Source: Bacillus sp. AFS088145 (GTDB taxonomy: Bacteria > Bacillota > Bacilli > Bacillales > Bacillaceae_G). Taken from it: DNA of 64,000 bases. Where the stretch lies: NCBI RefSeq assembly GCF_002564465.1, contig NZ_NUUX01000001.1:69621-133620 (forward strand), given 5' to 3'. Made by a program: the position numbers and the translations under genes. Below are positions 54,644 through 63,949 of this stretch, in pieces; the stretch's first letter is position 1, and every line of letters starts with the position of its first letter. The notes beneath the pieces are model-generated. The model was not told where the DNA came from. It did no database searches and saw only the letters and a list, made by a program, of their open reading frames with translations.

Positions 54644-55015
54644 CTAATTATAGTCGTTTTTTCTCTTTATTAACTCAATTACCATTTCTTCATTTAAATG
54701 AATTCTCTCAGCTTCTTTAAGTAAGGGTGCAACATAATCTTCGTAAAACTGCTGTTTTCGCTCTAAAAGTAACTTTTCTTTTGCTCCTGTCGAAACAAAC
54801 ATACCTACACCTCTTTGTTTAAAAATTATTTCCTTATCAACTAATGCTTGAAGACCTTTCCTTGCAGTTGCAGGATTAATATTAAAAAAGCGAGATAATT
54901 CATTTGTAGAAGGCACTTGTTCACCCTCTTTAATTCTTCCGTCTATAATTTCGTCCATAATCATCACCGCAATTTGTTGAAATATTGGTTGTGATTCATC
55001 TAATGTCGGTTTCAT
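54644..55015 (-). CDS. GntR-family regulator, YtrA type
   Basis: 123-aa repressor. GntR winged helix at about 8-76 (IFQQIAVMIMDEIIDGRIKE, FFNINPATARKGLQALVDKEII) with the short YtrA C-terminal dimer helix region (QFYEDYVAPLLKEAERI). No ligand domain. ATG at 55015 has AAGGAAGG six bases upstream. It is first of the operon and probably represses it through the palindrome at 55045-55066. Confidence 0.9.
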   Translation of the reverse strand: MKPTLDESQPIFQQIAVMIMDEIIDGRIKEGEQVPSTNELSRFFNINPATARKGLQALVDKEIIFKQRGVGMFVSTGAKEKLLLERKQQFYEDYVAPLLKEAERIHLNEEMVIELIKRKNDYN

Positions 55016-55044
55016 TAGCACCTTCCTTTCTGGTTAGTTATTTA

Positions 55045-55066
55045 GTTAGTTACTCATGTAACTAAC
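55045..55066 (-). promoter_or_regulatory. Probable operator of the GntR/ABC operon
   Basis: GTTAGTTAC, spacer TCAT, GTAACTAAC: perfect 9-bp arms, 30 bases before the regulator gene. A further half site GGTTAGTTA lies at 55032-55040. Confidence 0.7.
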
Positions 55067-55132
55067 CATACTACTCTTTAAATCATATGTAAAGTGTTTT
55101 ATTAAAGTACGCCTATTTTTTTAGGTAATAAA

Positions 55133-55160
55133 AAAAGCTTAATGCGATTATGCAATAAGC
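55133..55160 (-). terminator. Terminator of the Ena-like gene
   Basis: Hairpin AGCTTAATGC / GCAATAAGCT with T run on the minus strand. Confidence 0.7.
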
Positions 55161-55184
55161 TCATGTTTAGATAATATGTTTTTA

Positions 55185-55403
55185 TTATTTATCAATAATT
55201 TTACCAGTAATACAATATTTACCTTCTAAATAGATTGGAGTTTGACCTGATTGTACAATGGTCACAGATTTTATATGTTGACTAGTATAGTTACTCGTAT
55301 TACCAGGTAACACGGTAATTATATGACTAATATTGCTACTTACTTCGATTGTTATCGGTCTATAGTAATCAATGTGTCCTGAACATGCTTGTACATTTGT
55401 CAT
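55185..55403 (-). CDS. Short DUF3992-like protein (endospore appendage core-like), maybe a fragment
   Basis: 72 aa, beta-rich: ITIEVSSNISHIITVLPGNT, then HIKSVTIVQ and GKYCITGKIIDK. The end pattern (strand, SVTIV, GKYCIT) resembles DUF3992 endospore appendage (Ena) core proteins, which polymerise into fibres through disulfides; those are about 110-120 aa. Two Cys (CSGH near the start, KYCIT near the end) fit that scheme. The protein is short and lacks a clear ribosome binding site before 55403, so it may be a truncated gene. The call is uncertain. Confidence 0.4.
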   Translation of the reverse strand: MTNVQACSGHIDYYRPITIEVSSNISHIITVLPGNTSNYTSQHIKSVTIVQSGQTPIYLEGKYCITGKIIDK

Positions 55404-55645
55404 AAATAAAAGAATCTATCACACAGAACTCGGTGATAGTAACATTTAAAAGATTGATTAAAAATGAATGTTATATGAAAAATTACAAAATAAACGATAA
55501 AAAAGAAAATTCTTATTTCGTAACTTGGAAATACTTTGTATATAACTTAGTTACTAAATGTTTCATCAAACGGTGAATTCTAGTATAATAGATAAGATGT
55601 AAAAATTTGTTTATGATCTTTGATTTAGAAAGGACTTTATAATAG

Positions 55646-57241
55646 ATGGCAAATAAAGAATTAATTAATCAGGTTGCTAAACGCCGTATATTTGGGATCA
55701 TCTCTCACCCGGATGCTGGTAAAACAACTTTAACTGAAAAATTACTACTTCATGGAGGAGCTATTCGTGAAGCTGGTACAGTAAAAGCTCAAAAAAATTC
55801 AAAATATGCAAAATCTGACTGGATGGAAATCGAGAAGCAACGTGGAATTTCTGTTACTTCTTCTGTTATGCAGTTTGAATACGATGAAAAAATGGTATCA
55901 ATTATGGATACTCCTGGTCATAATGATTTTGGTGAAGATACATATCGTGTACTAACTTCTGTTGACTCTGCAGTCATGGTAATTGATGCTGCAAAAGGTA
56001 TTGAAGCACAAACTAAGAAACTTTTCCAAGTTTGTCGTTTACGTGGTATTCCTATTTTTACCTTTATGAATAAATTAGACCGCCAAGCTAAAGATCCATT
56101 AGAATTAATGGAAGAATTAGAAGAAGTTCTAGGTATGCCTTCTGTTGCCGTTACTTGGCCAATCGGTAGTGGAATGCAATTTGAAGGTGTTTATGATCGA
56201 TTAGAAAATGAAGTTCATCTTTTCCGTAAAGATGAAGTGATTAAACTTGGTCAAGATGGCGTACACGGGCCTGAATTAGAAGGACATATAGAGCCTTCTA
56301 ATTTAGAAAATTTACGAGATGAATTTGATCTTTTAGAAGGTGCAGGAAATGAATTCAACTTAGACTTAGTTCGAGCTGGGGAACTTACACCTGTTTTCTT
56401 CGGTACAGCATTAGTCGATTTTGGGGTAACACCATTTTTAAATCATTTCTTAGATATGTCACCTGCACCAGGACCTCGTAAAACAATTAATGGTGAAGTT
56501 AATCCAACTGATGAAGTATTTAGTGGTTTTATATTTAAGATTCAAGCTAATATGAATCCTGCTCACCGTGACCGTATTGCATTTCTACGAATTTGTTCTG
56601 GCGTATTTGAACGTGGAATGAACGTAATGCTTTCTCGTACAGGAAAACAAATTAAATTAAGTCAGTCAACTCAATTGATGGCTAATGACCGTGAAACGAT
56701 TGATCGTGCATATGCTGGTGACGTAATTGGTATTTACGATTCAGGTACTTATCAAATCGGAGACACAATTACATCTAGCAAACAAAAATTATTCTTTGAG
56801 CCATTACCAACTTTCCCACCTGAGTTATTCTTAAGAGTTAGCCCAGTTAACTCATTAAAATCTAAGCACTTCCATAAAGGTGTGGAACAATTAGCTCAAG
56901 AAGGTGCAATTCAAGTTTATAAAAATGAATTTAACGAGGTCATTTTAGGTGCTGTAGGTCAACTTCAATTTGAAGTATTTGAATACCGCTTAAAAAATGA
57001 ATATGGATCTGATATCCGTAAAGACCATGTTGATTACAATATTGCTCGATGGGTTAAAACAGATGATGTAAAAGGACTTAAGAAATATCAAGATATGCGC
57101 AACATGCTTGTATATGACCGTTTCGAACGTCCGTTATTCTTATTCGCAAACGAATTTACTTTCAACCGTTTTAAAGAACGTCATGAGGAATTAGAATTAG
57201 TTGAAGCTCTTGATGTTAATAATGAAATACAAGTTGATTAA
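55646..57241 (+). CDS. prfC: Peptide chain release factor 3
   Basis: 531-aa translational GTPase that recycles RF1/RF2 from the ribosome. G1 GIISHPDAGKTTLTE (17-31), the KAQKNSKYAKSDWMEIEKQR insert before G2, RGISVTSSV, G3 DTPGHNDFGEDTYR and G4 NKLDR are all present. Length is normal. AGAAAGGA precedes the ATG at 55646. The codon use is that of a well expressed housekeeping gene. Monocistronic with its own terminator. Confidence 0.96.
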   Translation: MANKELINQVAKRRIFGIISHPDAGKTTLTEKLLLHGGAIREAGTVKAQKNSKYAKSDWMEIEKQRGISVTSSVMQFEYDEKMVSIMDTPGHNDFGEDTYRVLTSVDSAVMVIDAAKGIEAQTKKLFQVCRLRGIPIFTFMNKLDRQAKDPLELMEELEEVLGMPSVAVTWPIGSGMQFEGVYDRLENEVHLFRKDEVIKLGQDGVHGPELEGHIEPSNLENLRDEFDLLEGAGNEFNLDLVRAGELTPVFFGTALVDFGVTPFLNHFLDMSPAPGPRKTINGEVNPTDEVFSGFIFKIQANMNPAHRDRIAFLRICSGVFERGMNVMLSRTGKQIKLSQSTQLMANDRETIDRAYAGDVIGIYDSGTYQIGDTITSSKQKLFFEPLPTFPPELFLRVSPVNSLKSKHFHKGVEQLAQEGAIQVYKNEFNEVILGAVGQLQFEVFEYRLKNEYGSDIRKDHVDYNIARWVKTDDVKGLKKYQDMRNMLVYDRFERPLFLFANEFTFNRFKERHEELELVEALDVNNEIQVD

Positions 57242-57242
57242 T

Positions 57243-57277
57243 AAAAAAAGTGGATGTTTTTAGCATCCACTTTTTTT
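57243..57277 (+). terminator. Terminator of prfC
   Basis: AAAAAAAGTGGATG and CATCCACTTTTTTT. Confidence 0.92.
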
Positions 57278-57447
57278 CGCATTTAAGGTAATTTATTTTT
57301 TGGAGCAAGTTTACCTGTTTTCAATTCTCAATTGAATCGGTTTTATCGTTTCATTTTAATAAAATTAAACTCATCATTCCCCAATTATCAAAATCTTTAA
57401 AGCCTTTATAAAAAAGGCTTTTCTCATTATTTTATAAAAAAATTCAA

Positions 57448-57960
57448 TTAAAAATAATATTCAAGTAAGTAAAGTTTTTTCTCACTGGGATTTAGAATAA
57501 AAATTGCATATTGATATTGTTTTTCTTTATCTCGTTTTACGTAGTAATAACAATTATCGTTAAATACAACAGGATTTTCCAATAGGTTTTGTCTACTTTT
57601 TATTGAATGTACTGGATATTTCAAAATTGAATTATTATATTCAGTTACTCTTTGATTGAGATTTTTAATATTATTGTTTGATACTTTAATCCAATACTCT
57701 TTCTTTTTTAGTTTTTGTATTGTTTTTCTATCGTATGTATATTGGGTATATACCGATCCATCAACACTTAAAGGAGCTCTTTCATCTAAGATTATTTTTG
57801 AATGCATAGGTTGCTCAATATCAACATGCCAATTTAAGCGAACTATCCCCCGTTCGCTAAAAAAATATTGATATATTTCATACCAACCTGCAAAGCCAAT
57901 TATGATCGAAATTATGATTAAAAAAGGTAAGTAAAATTTTCTACTAATTTGTTTGCTCAT
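57448..57960 (-). CDS. Membrane-anchored protein, unknown (170 aa)
   Basis: An N-terminal helix (LPFLIIISIIIGFAGWYEIY) is followed by about 135 mostly extracellular residues rich in Tyr, Lys and Asn, with no recognised motif. The start at 57960 lies three bases after the stop of a 56-aa gene, so translation probably carries on from it. No family recognised. Confidence 0.65.
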   Translation of the reverse strand: MSKQISRKFYLPFLIIISIIIGFAGWYEIYQYFFSERGIVRLNWHVDIEQPMHSKIILDERAPLSVDGSVYTQYTYDRKTIQKLKKKEYWIKVSNNNIKNLNQRVTEYNNSILKYPVHSIKSRQNLLENPVVFNDNCYYYVKRDKEKQYQYAIFILNPSEKKLYLLEYYF

Positions 57961-57963
57961 TAA

Positions 57964-58134
57964 TTACACAACCATACAACCTAAACCATCTTTAAAAGGT
58001 GATTTACGGATAGCTTCATAAGTAGATTTAAGTAGGCTTGACAAATCAGGATAAAATTTGCCTTTTAAAGAGTAAAGTAGTATTTCTTGTTCTTTTATAG
58101 ATAATTTAGCATTGTCTCTTAAGATGAAATTCAT
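57964..58134 (-). CDS. Small protein, unknown (56 aa)
   Basis: MNFILRDNAKLSIKEQEILL starts a mainly helical, soluble protein ending DGLGCMVV. AAGGAG lies eight bases before the ATG at 58134, so it is likely real. It is in one unit with the 170-aa membrane-anchored protein gene that begins three bases after its stop. No family recognised. Confidence 0.6.
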   Translation of the reverse strand: MNFILRDNAKLSIKEQEILLYSLKGKFYPDLSSLLKSTYEAIRKSPFKDGLGCMVV

Positions 58135-58222
58135 GTAAAAAGCTCCTTCGAACAGATTCTATTTATCTATTATACATTTTTTTCCAAAAGATAAATTATT
58201 AAAATCCAAAAACAGCCTAAAA

Positions 58223-58266
58223 AAAGCCGAACCTACTATTATTTAGATAGCAAGTCGGCATTTTTC
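58223..58266 (-). terminator. Terminator of the MMPL gene
   Basis: AAAGCCGA and TCGGC arms with a long loop; on the transcribed strand a T run follows. Confidence 0.6.
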
Positions 58267-58285
58267 AACTAAATCTATTATTCTA

Positions 58286-61200
58286 TTAAATTACATGTTT
58301 TTCTGTATCAACATTAGCTTCCTTGTTTCTTGAAAATAAATTAGCCAATGCTTCTGGCAACGCGATCATTGCTGGTAAAAAGATCGGTAATAATATAAAG
58401 CAAAGGACGACTAGACCAGTTATTACCGCAATTGCTAATTCAAACAATAAAAGGATTCCAGATGGCATAAGTGTAGCAAATGTACCTCCAAGTATGATTA
58501 CCGCTGAAATAATTACTCCACCAGTATGCTTAGATGCTAATACGATTGACTCTTTCGGCGACAAATGAGTATATTCCTTAAATCTCATCATTAGGAAAAT
58601 ACTATAATCCACTCCTAAAGCGACTATAATTATGAAAGAGAAGAACGGAACAAAAGAAGATATTCCTTCATATCCTAGCAAATCTATGAAAATATAGTTG
58701 ATCATAAACATAGCTGAATAGTATGCTCCTAAAAGTGATGCAGTGATAAATACTGGAGTCCAGAATGATCTTATCACTAGGAATAATACAAGTAATACCC
58801 CTATTATAACGATTGTTGTTGTTTTATTTAGGTCGCTACTTAAAATATTGTTCATATCATTTGTTGTTGCACTCGGACCCGAAACACCTGACTTTGCATC
58901 TGAAAGTTCTGTGCCTTTAAGTCCATTTTTAACAGCTGAATTTATTTTATTGATCGTATTTAAAGATTCTTTTGAATATGGATCATTCTTCAAAACAATT
59001 GTTAGCTTTGTAATCTTTTTATCTTTTGACATAAACATGTCTATTGATTTTTTAAAGTTCTCGTCAGCCAATGCTTCTTTTGGAATAAAGAAAGTTTTAT
59101 TAGAATTATACTGAGTTAAGAAATCATTTGTCTTTCCTAATCCGCCAGATATTTTCTCTAACCCACCGTTTACATCTGATAGTTTTTCTCCGAAAGTACT
59201 AAATCCATTGATGCCAGTTACTAGCTGTTGCTGACCTGATTTCATTTGACCAAGTCCATCTGATACTTTATTCATATTTGTGACAATTTTTCCAATTCCT
59301 GATGATGCTTGGTTTAAGCCACTTTCAAGTTTTTTCAAACCATCAGCCATTTGAGTTAATCCATTACTCATACTAGAAAGATTACTGTTTGCAGTAGCAA
59401 AACCTGCAGTTACAGCATTATAATTATCATTTAAAGCTTTGATTCCTACTGGAGTAATTTGATTTAATGAAGCAACTGTTTGATCAATTGTTTGCTTTAA
59501 TGATTGGTAATTTACATCATCTTTTGAATTCGAATAACTACTACCTAGTGCTGTCACCATTGATTGCATTTGAGAAATTGCGCCTTTTAGACCCAGCAGT
59601 GCTTGTGCTGATTCTTGGTAATGAGTTCCCAATTCTTTATAACCAGATTGCATTTTCTCATAATTTTTTGCCAATAATGATACTCCACTACTCATTTTTC
59701 TTAGATTCATTTCGACCGTTGCTATACCACTAGAGATTGTTTGAGAATTACCAGAACCATTGCCAATCCCTGCTTGAATTTGTTTTAACCCACCACTTAA
59801 TGCTGTCACACCATTTTGTAGTTCCGTTGTTCCATCTACCATTTGGTTAACCTTTGAAAAATCCGCTGACCCTAGTTTATCTTGGGCCAAACTTAATCCG
59901 TCATGTATTTCGTTAACTCCATCTTTTGTTTTTGAAATACCATCAGTCACTGCACCCATTTGGCTATCAACATAAAAACTATCAATTTGTTTGCTTTCAG
60001 GTTGTGTAACTGAAGATACTTGCTTAACACCCTTTATCTTCTTAAGTCTTTCAGTAACATTATCAATTACTGCAAGTGATTGATTATTATCAAGCGCTTT
60101 GTCGTTTTCAATTACGACTGTTGCAGGCATTGCCTGACCTTTACCAAAATGATCTGAAACGATATTAAATCCTTTTGATGAAGGATATTTATTTCCAAGT
60201 TCTCCAATTGTATCAAAGTTTAGTTTTTCTTGATGGAAATATACCATCGGAGATAAAATCAATAATATGACAACAATTGTTATAATTGGTTTCTTTATTG
60301 CAAATGCAGATGAATTACCAAAAAACTTGTTTTCTTTGTGTCCACCAACATTTTTAGATGGCCAGAAAAGCTTTTTCCCTAAAACTTTCATAATAAACGG
60401 TGTTAACGTTAATATTTCTAGTAATAATATGCATACACCTATAACAACTACTACACCTGATTTATATATTGGAGATTCTGCAAATACAAGTGCAAGGAAC
60501 GCAATAAACACAGTTAAAATACTATAGGCAATTGTTTTACCAGCCGTTTTATAAGTGTTTACAATTGATTCATCAACTGAATGACCAAGTGAAAGTTCCT
60601 CTTTAAAACGATTAAAAAGGAGTATGTTGTAATCTGTTCCAATACCAAAAAGAATCAGTATTAGTAGCATTTGAGTAAGACTTGTAATTGGAAATCCAGC
60701 TTTATCGATTAATTGAGCAGCTATCCCCATTGAACATAGATAAGAGAAAGCAACAGCAATTAATGATACAAATGGTGTAACAATCGATCTAAACGCAAGA
60801 ACAAGTACTACTAAAATAAAAATCACTGTCAATGCAGCACTTTTTTCAACTCCAGCTTGTGAAGCTTTTAAATAATCATTGTTAATAAAATCTTCACCAC
60901 TTAGATAATATTTAACTGGTACTTTACTTAGTTTATTATCTAATTCTTTTTTAATATCATCTATTTCTCTTCCGTTTTTATCTAACTTATAGCTCACCAT
61001 TAGTGTGGTGCCGTCTTTTGATACTAATGAACTTTTTGCATTTGGAAGACTAAAAGGATCAATGATTTCCGAAATTCTAAGTTCTTTACTGCTATCAAGG
61101 ATTCCTTTAACAGCGTCACCAATTTTTTCCATTTCATCATTTGAAATTTTATTTTTATCATAAAAAACAATCAGATTATTCGTTCCTTTTGCAGTATCCA

Positions 61201-61369
61201 TTTTTTTGAGGATATGATCTGCCATAACAGAAGGTGAATCACTATTCGCTCCTTCCTGCCCCTTATTCCGCAGAATTGCATTTATGTCAGGTTGAAGAAC
61301 TGTTAACAATACTGTTGCAATTAACCAAATTGAAAAAATGATCCAACGACCCTTTATGATTTTGTTCAC
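58286..61369 (-). CDS. MMPL-family (RND) exporter
   Basis: 1027-aa transporter with twelve predicted helices in two halves (about 170-340 and 840-1010). Each half has a membrane core with the conserved Asp-Tyr pair (GIGTDYNILLFNRF and ALGVDYSIFLMMRF), used for proton coupling. The large middle loop (about 470-740) has heptad-like Leu/Gly repeats as in YhgE/phage-infection proteins (DGTTELQNGVTALSGGLKQI). GTG at 61369 follows GGAGGGG. It lies 21 bases after a MarR regulator gene and is probably repressed by it. Likely exports lipids or toxic compounds. Confidence 0.92.
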   Translation of the reverse strand: MNKIIKGRWIIFSIWLIATVLLTVLQPDINAILRNKGQEGANSDSPSVMADHILKKMDTAKGTNNLIVFYDKNKISNDEMEKIGDAVKGILDSSKELRISEIIDPFSLPNAKSSLVSKDGTTLMVSYKLDKNGREIDDIKKELDNKLSKVPVKYYLSGEDFINNDYLKASQAGVEKSAALTVIFILVVLVLAFRSIVTPFVSLIAVAFSYLCSMGIAAQLIDKAGFPITSLTQMLLILILFGIGTDYNILLFNRFKEELSLGHSVDESIVNTYKTAGKTIAYSILTVFIAFLALVFAESPIYKSGVVVVIGVCILLLEILTLTPFIMKVLGKKLFWPSKNVGGHKENKFFGNSSAFAIKKPIITIVVILLILSPMVYFHQEKLNFDTIGELGNKYPSSKGFNIVSDHFGKGQAMPATVVIENDKALDNNQSLAVIDNVTERLKKIKGVKQVSSVTQPESKQIDSFYVDSQMGAVTDGISKTKDGVNEIHDGLSLAQDKLGSADFSKVNQMVDGTTELQNGVTALSGGLKQIQAGIGNGSGNSQTISSGIATVEMNLRKMSSGVSLLAKNYEKMQSGYKELGTHYQESAQALLGLKGAISQMQSMVTALGSSYSNSKDDVNYQSLKQTIDQTVASLNQITPVGIKALNDNYNAVTAGFATANSNLSSMSNGLTQMADGLKKLESGLNQASSGIGKIVTNMNKVSDGLGQMKSGQQQLVTGINGFSTFGEKLSDVNGGLEKISGGLGKTNDFLTQYNSNKTFFIPKEALADENFKKSIDMFMSKDKKITKLTIVLKNDPYSKESLNTINKINSAVKNGLKGTELSDAKSGVSGPSATTNDMNNILSSDLNKTTTIVIIGVLLVLFLVIRSFWTPVFITASLLGAYYSAMFMINYIFIDLLGYEGISSFVPFFSFIIIVALGVDYSIFLMMRFKEYTHLSPKESIVLASKHTGGVIISAVIILGGTFATLMPSGILLLFELAIAVITGLVVLCFILLPIFLPAMIALPEALANLFSRNKEANVDTEKHVI

Positions 61370-61390
61370 ACGGTCCCCTCCTTCATTAAT

Positions 61391-61903
61391 TTATTTCTCT
61401 TTTTTTTCTTTTTCCTTATCAAGAAAATACAATACATCAAAGAATTCATAATTATCCATTCCATCTGTCTCCATCTTCTTCTTTACAGCTGTAACTAATA
61501 ATCTCATTCCTTGTTCTACAATCTCTTGTTCATGTGAATCCAAAAAAGCTAACGCACTATTTAATGATTTATTTGCAATTTCAGTAATACTACCATTTAT
61601 TTCATCCGATATATTTTCTGGTAATGAAATTTCCACGAATCGTTTATCTTTAGGGTTAGGTGTTTTCAACAAAAGCCCCTTTGTAGTAAGACGCTCAACG
61701 ATATCTGATACAGTACTTTGCGTCATTTTTAGATTTTTAGAAAGTTGTTTTATGCTCATTGTTTTATGTGCATATACTTCACCAATCACTCTTGCTTGTG
61801 GAATTGTTACGCCATGTTCTTCTGAATGCTTTTGGAGACTTTTCATTAAAAATCGTTGTAAAAAATCGATTGATTCACTTATAAATTCAGCACGTTCTAC
61901 CAT
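61391..61903 (-). CDS. MarR-family regulator of the MMPL exporter
   Basis: 170-aa winged-helix repressor. MSIKQLSKNLKMTQSTVSDIVERL is the recognition region and TPNPKDKRFVEISL the wing with conserved Asp-Arg. ATG at 61903 has GGAGGGATT upstream. As first gene of the pair with the exporter, it probably binds the perfect palindrome at 61934-61959 and releases it on binding a drug or lipid. Confidence 0.92.
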   Translation of the reverse strand: MVERAEFISESIDFLQRFLMKSLQKHSEEHGVTIPQARVIGEVYAHKTMSIKQLSKNLKMTQSTVSDIVERLTTKGLLLKTPNPKDKRFVEISLPENISDEINGSITEIANKSLNSALAFLDSHEQEIVEQGMRLLVTAVKKKMETDGMDNYEFFDVLYFLDKEKEKKEK

Positions 61904-61933
61904 TTAATCCCTCCAACACACAATACTTCCTGC

Positions 61934-61959
61934 ACGATACATCTTATACGATGTATCGT
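61934..61959 (-). promoter_or_regulatory. Probable MarR operator
   Basis: ACGATACATC, 6 bases, GATGTATCGT: a perfect 10-bp inverted repeat, 31 bases before the regulator start. Confidence 0.8.
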
Positions 61960-62080
61960 ACAAGATTTATATTATTTGTCTTAACTGCATTTGTCAATTT
62001 AAATAAACATAAAGGTTAATTCCCTAAAAATTAGTTACTCCTATTGTTAAAATTCAACTATTTAGGAAAAATATCCAATA

Positions 62081-62110
62081 AAAAAAGCAGTTGATTATTC
62101 AACTACTTTT
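62081..62110 (-). terminator. Terminator of the EamA/GNAT pair
   Basis: AAAAGCAGTTGA and TCAACTACTTTT with short loop, just after the EamA stop. Confidence 0.85.
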
Positions 62111-62117
62111 ATGTGAA

Positions 62118-63029
62118 TTATGCTTTTTTTGAGTTATATTCGTACATCGTCTTTTGCTTCGGTTCTTTAATCGATAAATACACAGCTACAACAATTAGAA
62201 TACTTCCTATGAAAAATGAAGGGTTAATTTCTTCATTTAATAAAAAATACCCAAATATCGTACCAATTAATGGTTGTAAAAAGAAAAATAATGATCCTGT
62301 GGAAGTATCGATATATTCAAATCCTTTGTTCCAAAGATAAAACGCTCCTGCTGTAGAAATCGTGCCTAAAAATATAACTCCCATCCAAATCCAACTATTT
62401 GTTGGCAAGTCAGTTATGTGATTACTTTGCTCTATAATCGTTAATGGTAATGTAAAAATTACACCAAATACTGTTGCCCAAGTTGTTACGGTTAATGATG
62501 AGTATTTATTAGTCTGAACTTTACTTAGAACTGTATACAATGCCCATGTTATTGCAGCACCTACTAATATGAGATTTCCGAAATACGCTCCTAAATTTGA
62601 ACCACCTTTTGGTAATCCAATTACAACAATTACTCCAATTGTAGCTAAAATTAAAGAAACAATCTTACGGCTATTAATCTTTTCTTTTAAAATTAAAAAT
62701 GCAAATAATGAAATTAACGCCGGTGAAGCTGAAGTAATTAAAGAACCCATAGCTGCTCCTGAAAGCTTCGTACCGATAAATTGAAAACCAATTGAGCCAG
62801 TATAGCCTACTAATGCAATTAGTGCGATTGGAAATAGATCTTTCTTACTAATTTTCCAGCTTTTTTGGAAGAAACTGATGATTCCTAAAGTTAGTAATGC
62901 TAAAAGAAATCTCATTTCAAGTAATAACCATGGAGAAATACTGTCTAATACTACTTTACTAACTACATAGGTCATCCCCCAAATACTAGCGGCCAATGAT
63001 AAACACAATGCTCCTTTAAAGAAATTCAT
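62118..63029 (-). CDS. EamA-family (DMT) transporter
   Basis: 303-aa permease with ten helices and two EamA repeats. The opening ALCLSLAASIWGMTYVVSKVV and the closing pattern AGAFYLWNKGFEYIDTSTGSLFFFLQPLIGT are characteristic. It follows an acetyltransferase gene by 14 bases in the same operon, so it may export an acetylated compound; that is inference. ATG at 63029 has AAAGGATG upstream. Confidence 0.9.
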   Translation of the reverse strand: MNFFKGALCLSLAASIWGMTYVVSKVVLDSISPWLLLEMRFLLALLTLGIISFFQKSWKISKKDLFPIALIALVGYTGSIGFQFIGTKLSGAAMGSLITSASPALISLFAFLILKEKINSRKIVSLILATIGVIVVIGLPKGGSNLGAYFGNLILVGAAITWALYTVLSKVQTNKYSSLTVTTWATVFGVIFTLPLTIIEQSNHITDLPTNSWIWMGVIFLGTISTAGAFYLWNKGFEYIDTSTGSLFFFLQPLIGTIFGYFLLNEEINPSFFIGSILIVVAVYLSIKEPKQKTMYEYNSKKA

Positions 63030-63043
63030 TTAAAACTCATCCT

Positions 63044-63598
63044 TTACTTATGATTCCAATCATTTTTCGAAAGTTCAAACATAATTTCGGTTACATATTG
63101 GTTTTTAAAATAAGAATTTTCTATTATTTTTATCTGTTGAAATCCTAACTTCTTTAATAATTTAATTGAAGATGAATTTTGCTCATCAGCGATTGCGTTT
63201 ATTTTTTCTTTGTTTAATTCATTGAATAAATAATCAACTATTCCTTGTAATGCTTCAAAAGCATATCCCTTATTTTGATACAATGGCTCCAATGTAAAGC
63301 CAACCTCAATTTGATTTGCAGGTTCTAATAAAGTATGTACGCCAATATCCCCTATTAGTTGACCATCCATTTTATTTTCAATCGCTACTTGAACCCATGA
63401 ATCAGGAATATTCATTTCAGCTGATTTTTGTTTTTCGATAAAATTAACTGCTTGTTCGTATGTATAATTCTCCCAACCTTGATAAATCGCCACATCTGAA
63501 TTTGAACGATATTTATAAAAGTTGCTAACATCTTCATTTTTAAACCTTCTAAGTTTTAATCGACTAGTCTCTATTTCAATAAATTCTAGTTTGCTCAT
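63044..63598 (-). CDS. GNAT N-acetyltransferase (RimJ/RimL type)
   Basis: 184-aa acetyltransferase. It begins with IETSRLKLRRFKNEDVSNFY, typical of the RimJ/RimL group; the acetyl-CoA loop is LEPLYQNKGYAFEALQGIV (about 102-120) and the end is NSSSIKLLKKLGFQQI. These act on protein N-termini, antibiotics or small amines. GAGGTGG precedes the ATG at 63598. First gene of a two-gene unit with an EamA exporter. Confidence 0.9.
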   Translation of the reverse strand: MSKLEFIEIETSRLKLRRFKNEDVSNFYKYRSNSDVAIYQGWENYTYEQAVNFIEKQKSAEMNIPDSWVQVAIENKMDGQLIGDIGVHTLLEPANQIEVGFTLEPLYQNKGYAFEALQGIVDYLFNELNKEKINAIADEQNSSSIKLLKKLGFQQIKIIENSYFKNQYVTEIMFELSKNDWNHK

Positions 63599-63949
63599 AT
63601 TCCACCTCTAAAAATTCACTTTTTATCGTAATTGTACATTCTATTATACTTAGAAATTTCAAAATAAACATAATTTTTTGCACTTAGGTATTTTAATCAG
63701 AACTTTTTATATTTTATTGTATATTTCTTTTTTGTATTTCGTACAATTATAAAACACACCCGAATCATTTAAACTCTAAAATTATAGTTGACACTTTCAA
63801 CTGTAAATAATAAAATTACAGTATACTCATTTAAAATTGAGTATGGTAGTCAACCTAATTTCATTAATTAGATCATACATTTTTAATCGTTTTTTATCTC
63901 AACTGTAATTTTTTTTATTACATTTTAAATATAAGGAGTGTGTAAAAGA
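63599..63949. other. Upstream region of spx
   Basis: About 350 AT-rich bases without a gene. It holds the promoter and dyad described separately, and AACTGTAATT recurs at 63900-63910. Confidence 0.5.
63788..63816 (+). promoter_or_regulatory. Sigma-A promoter upstream of spx
   Basis: TTGACA (63788-63793), 17-base spacer, TAAAAT (63811-63816). The inverted pair CTGTAA/TTACAG (63801-63821) overlaps the -10 region and looks like a repressor site. Confidence 0.75.
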
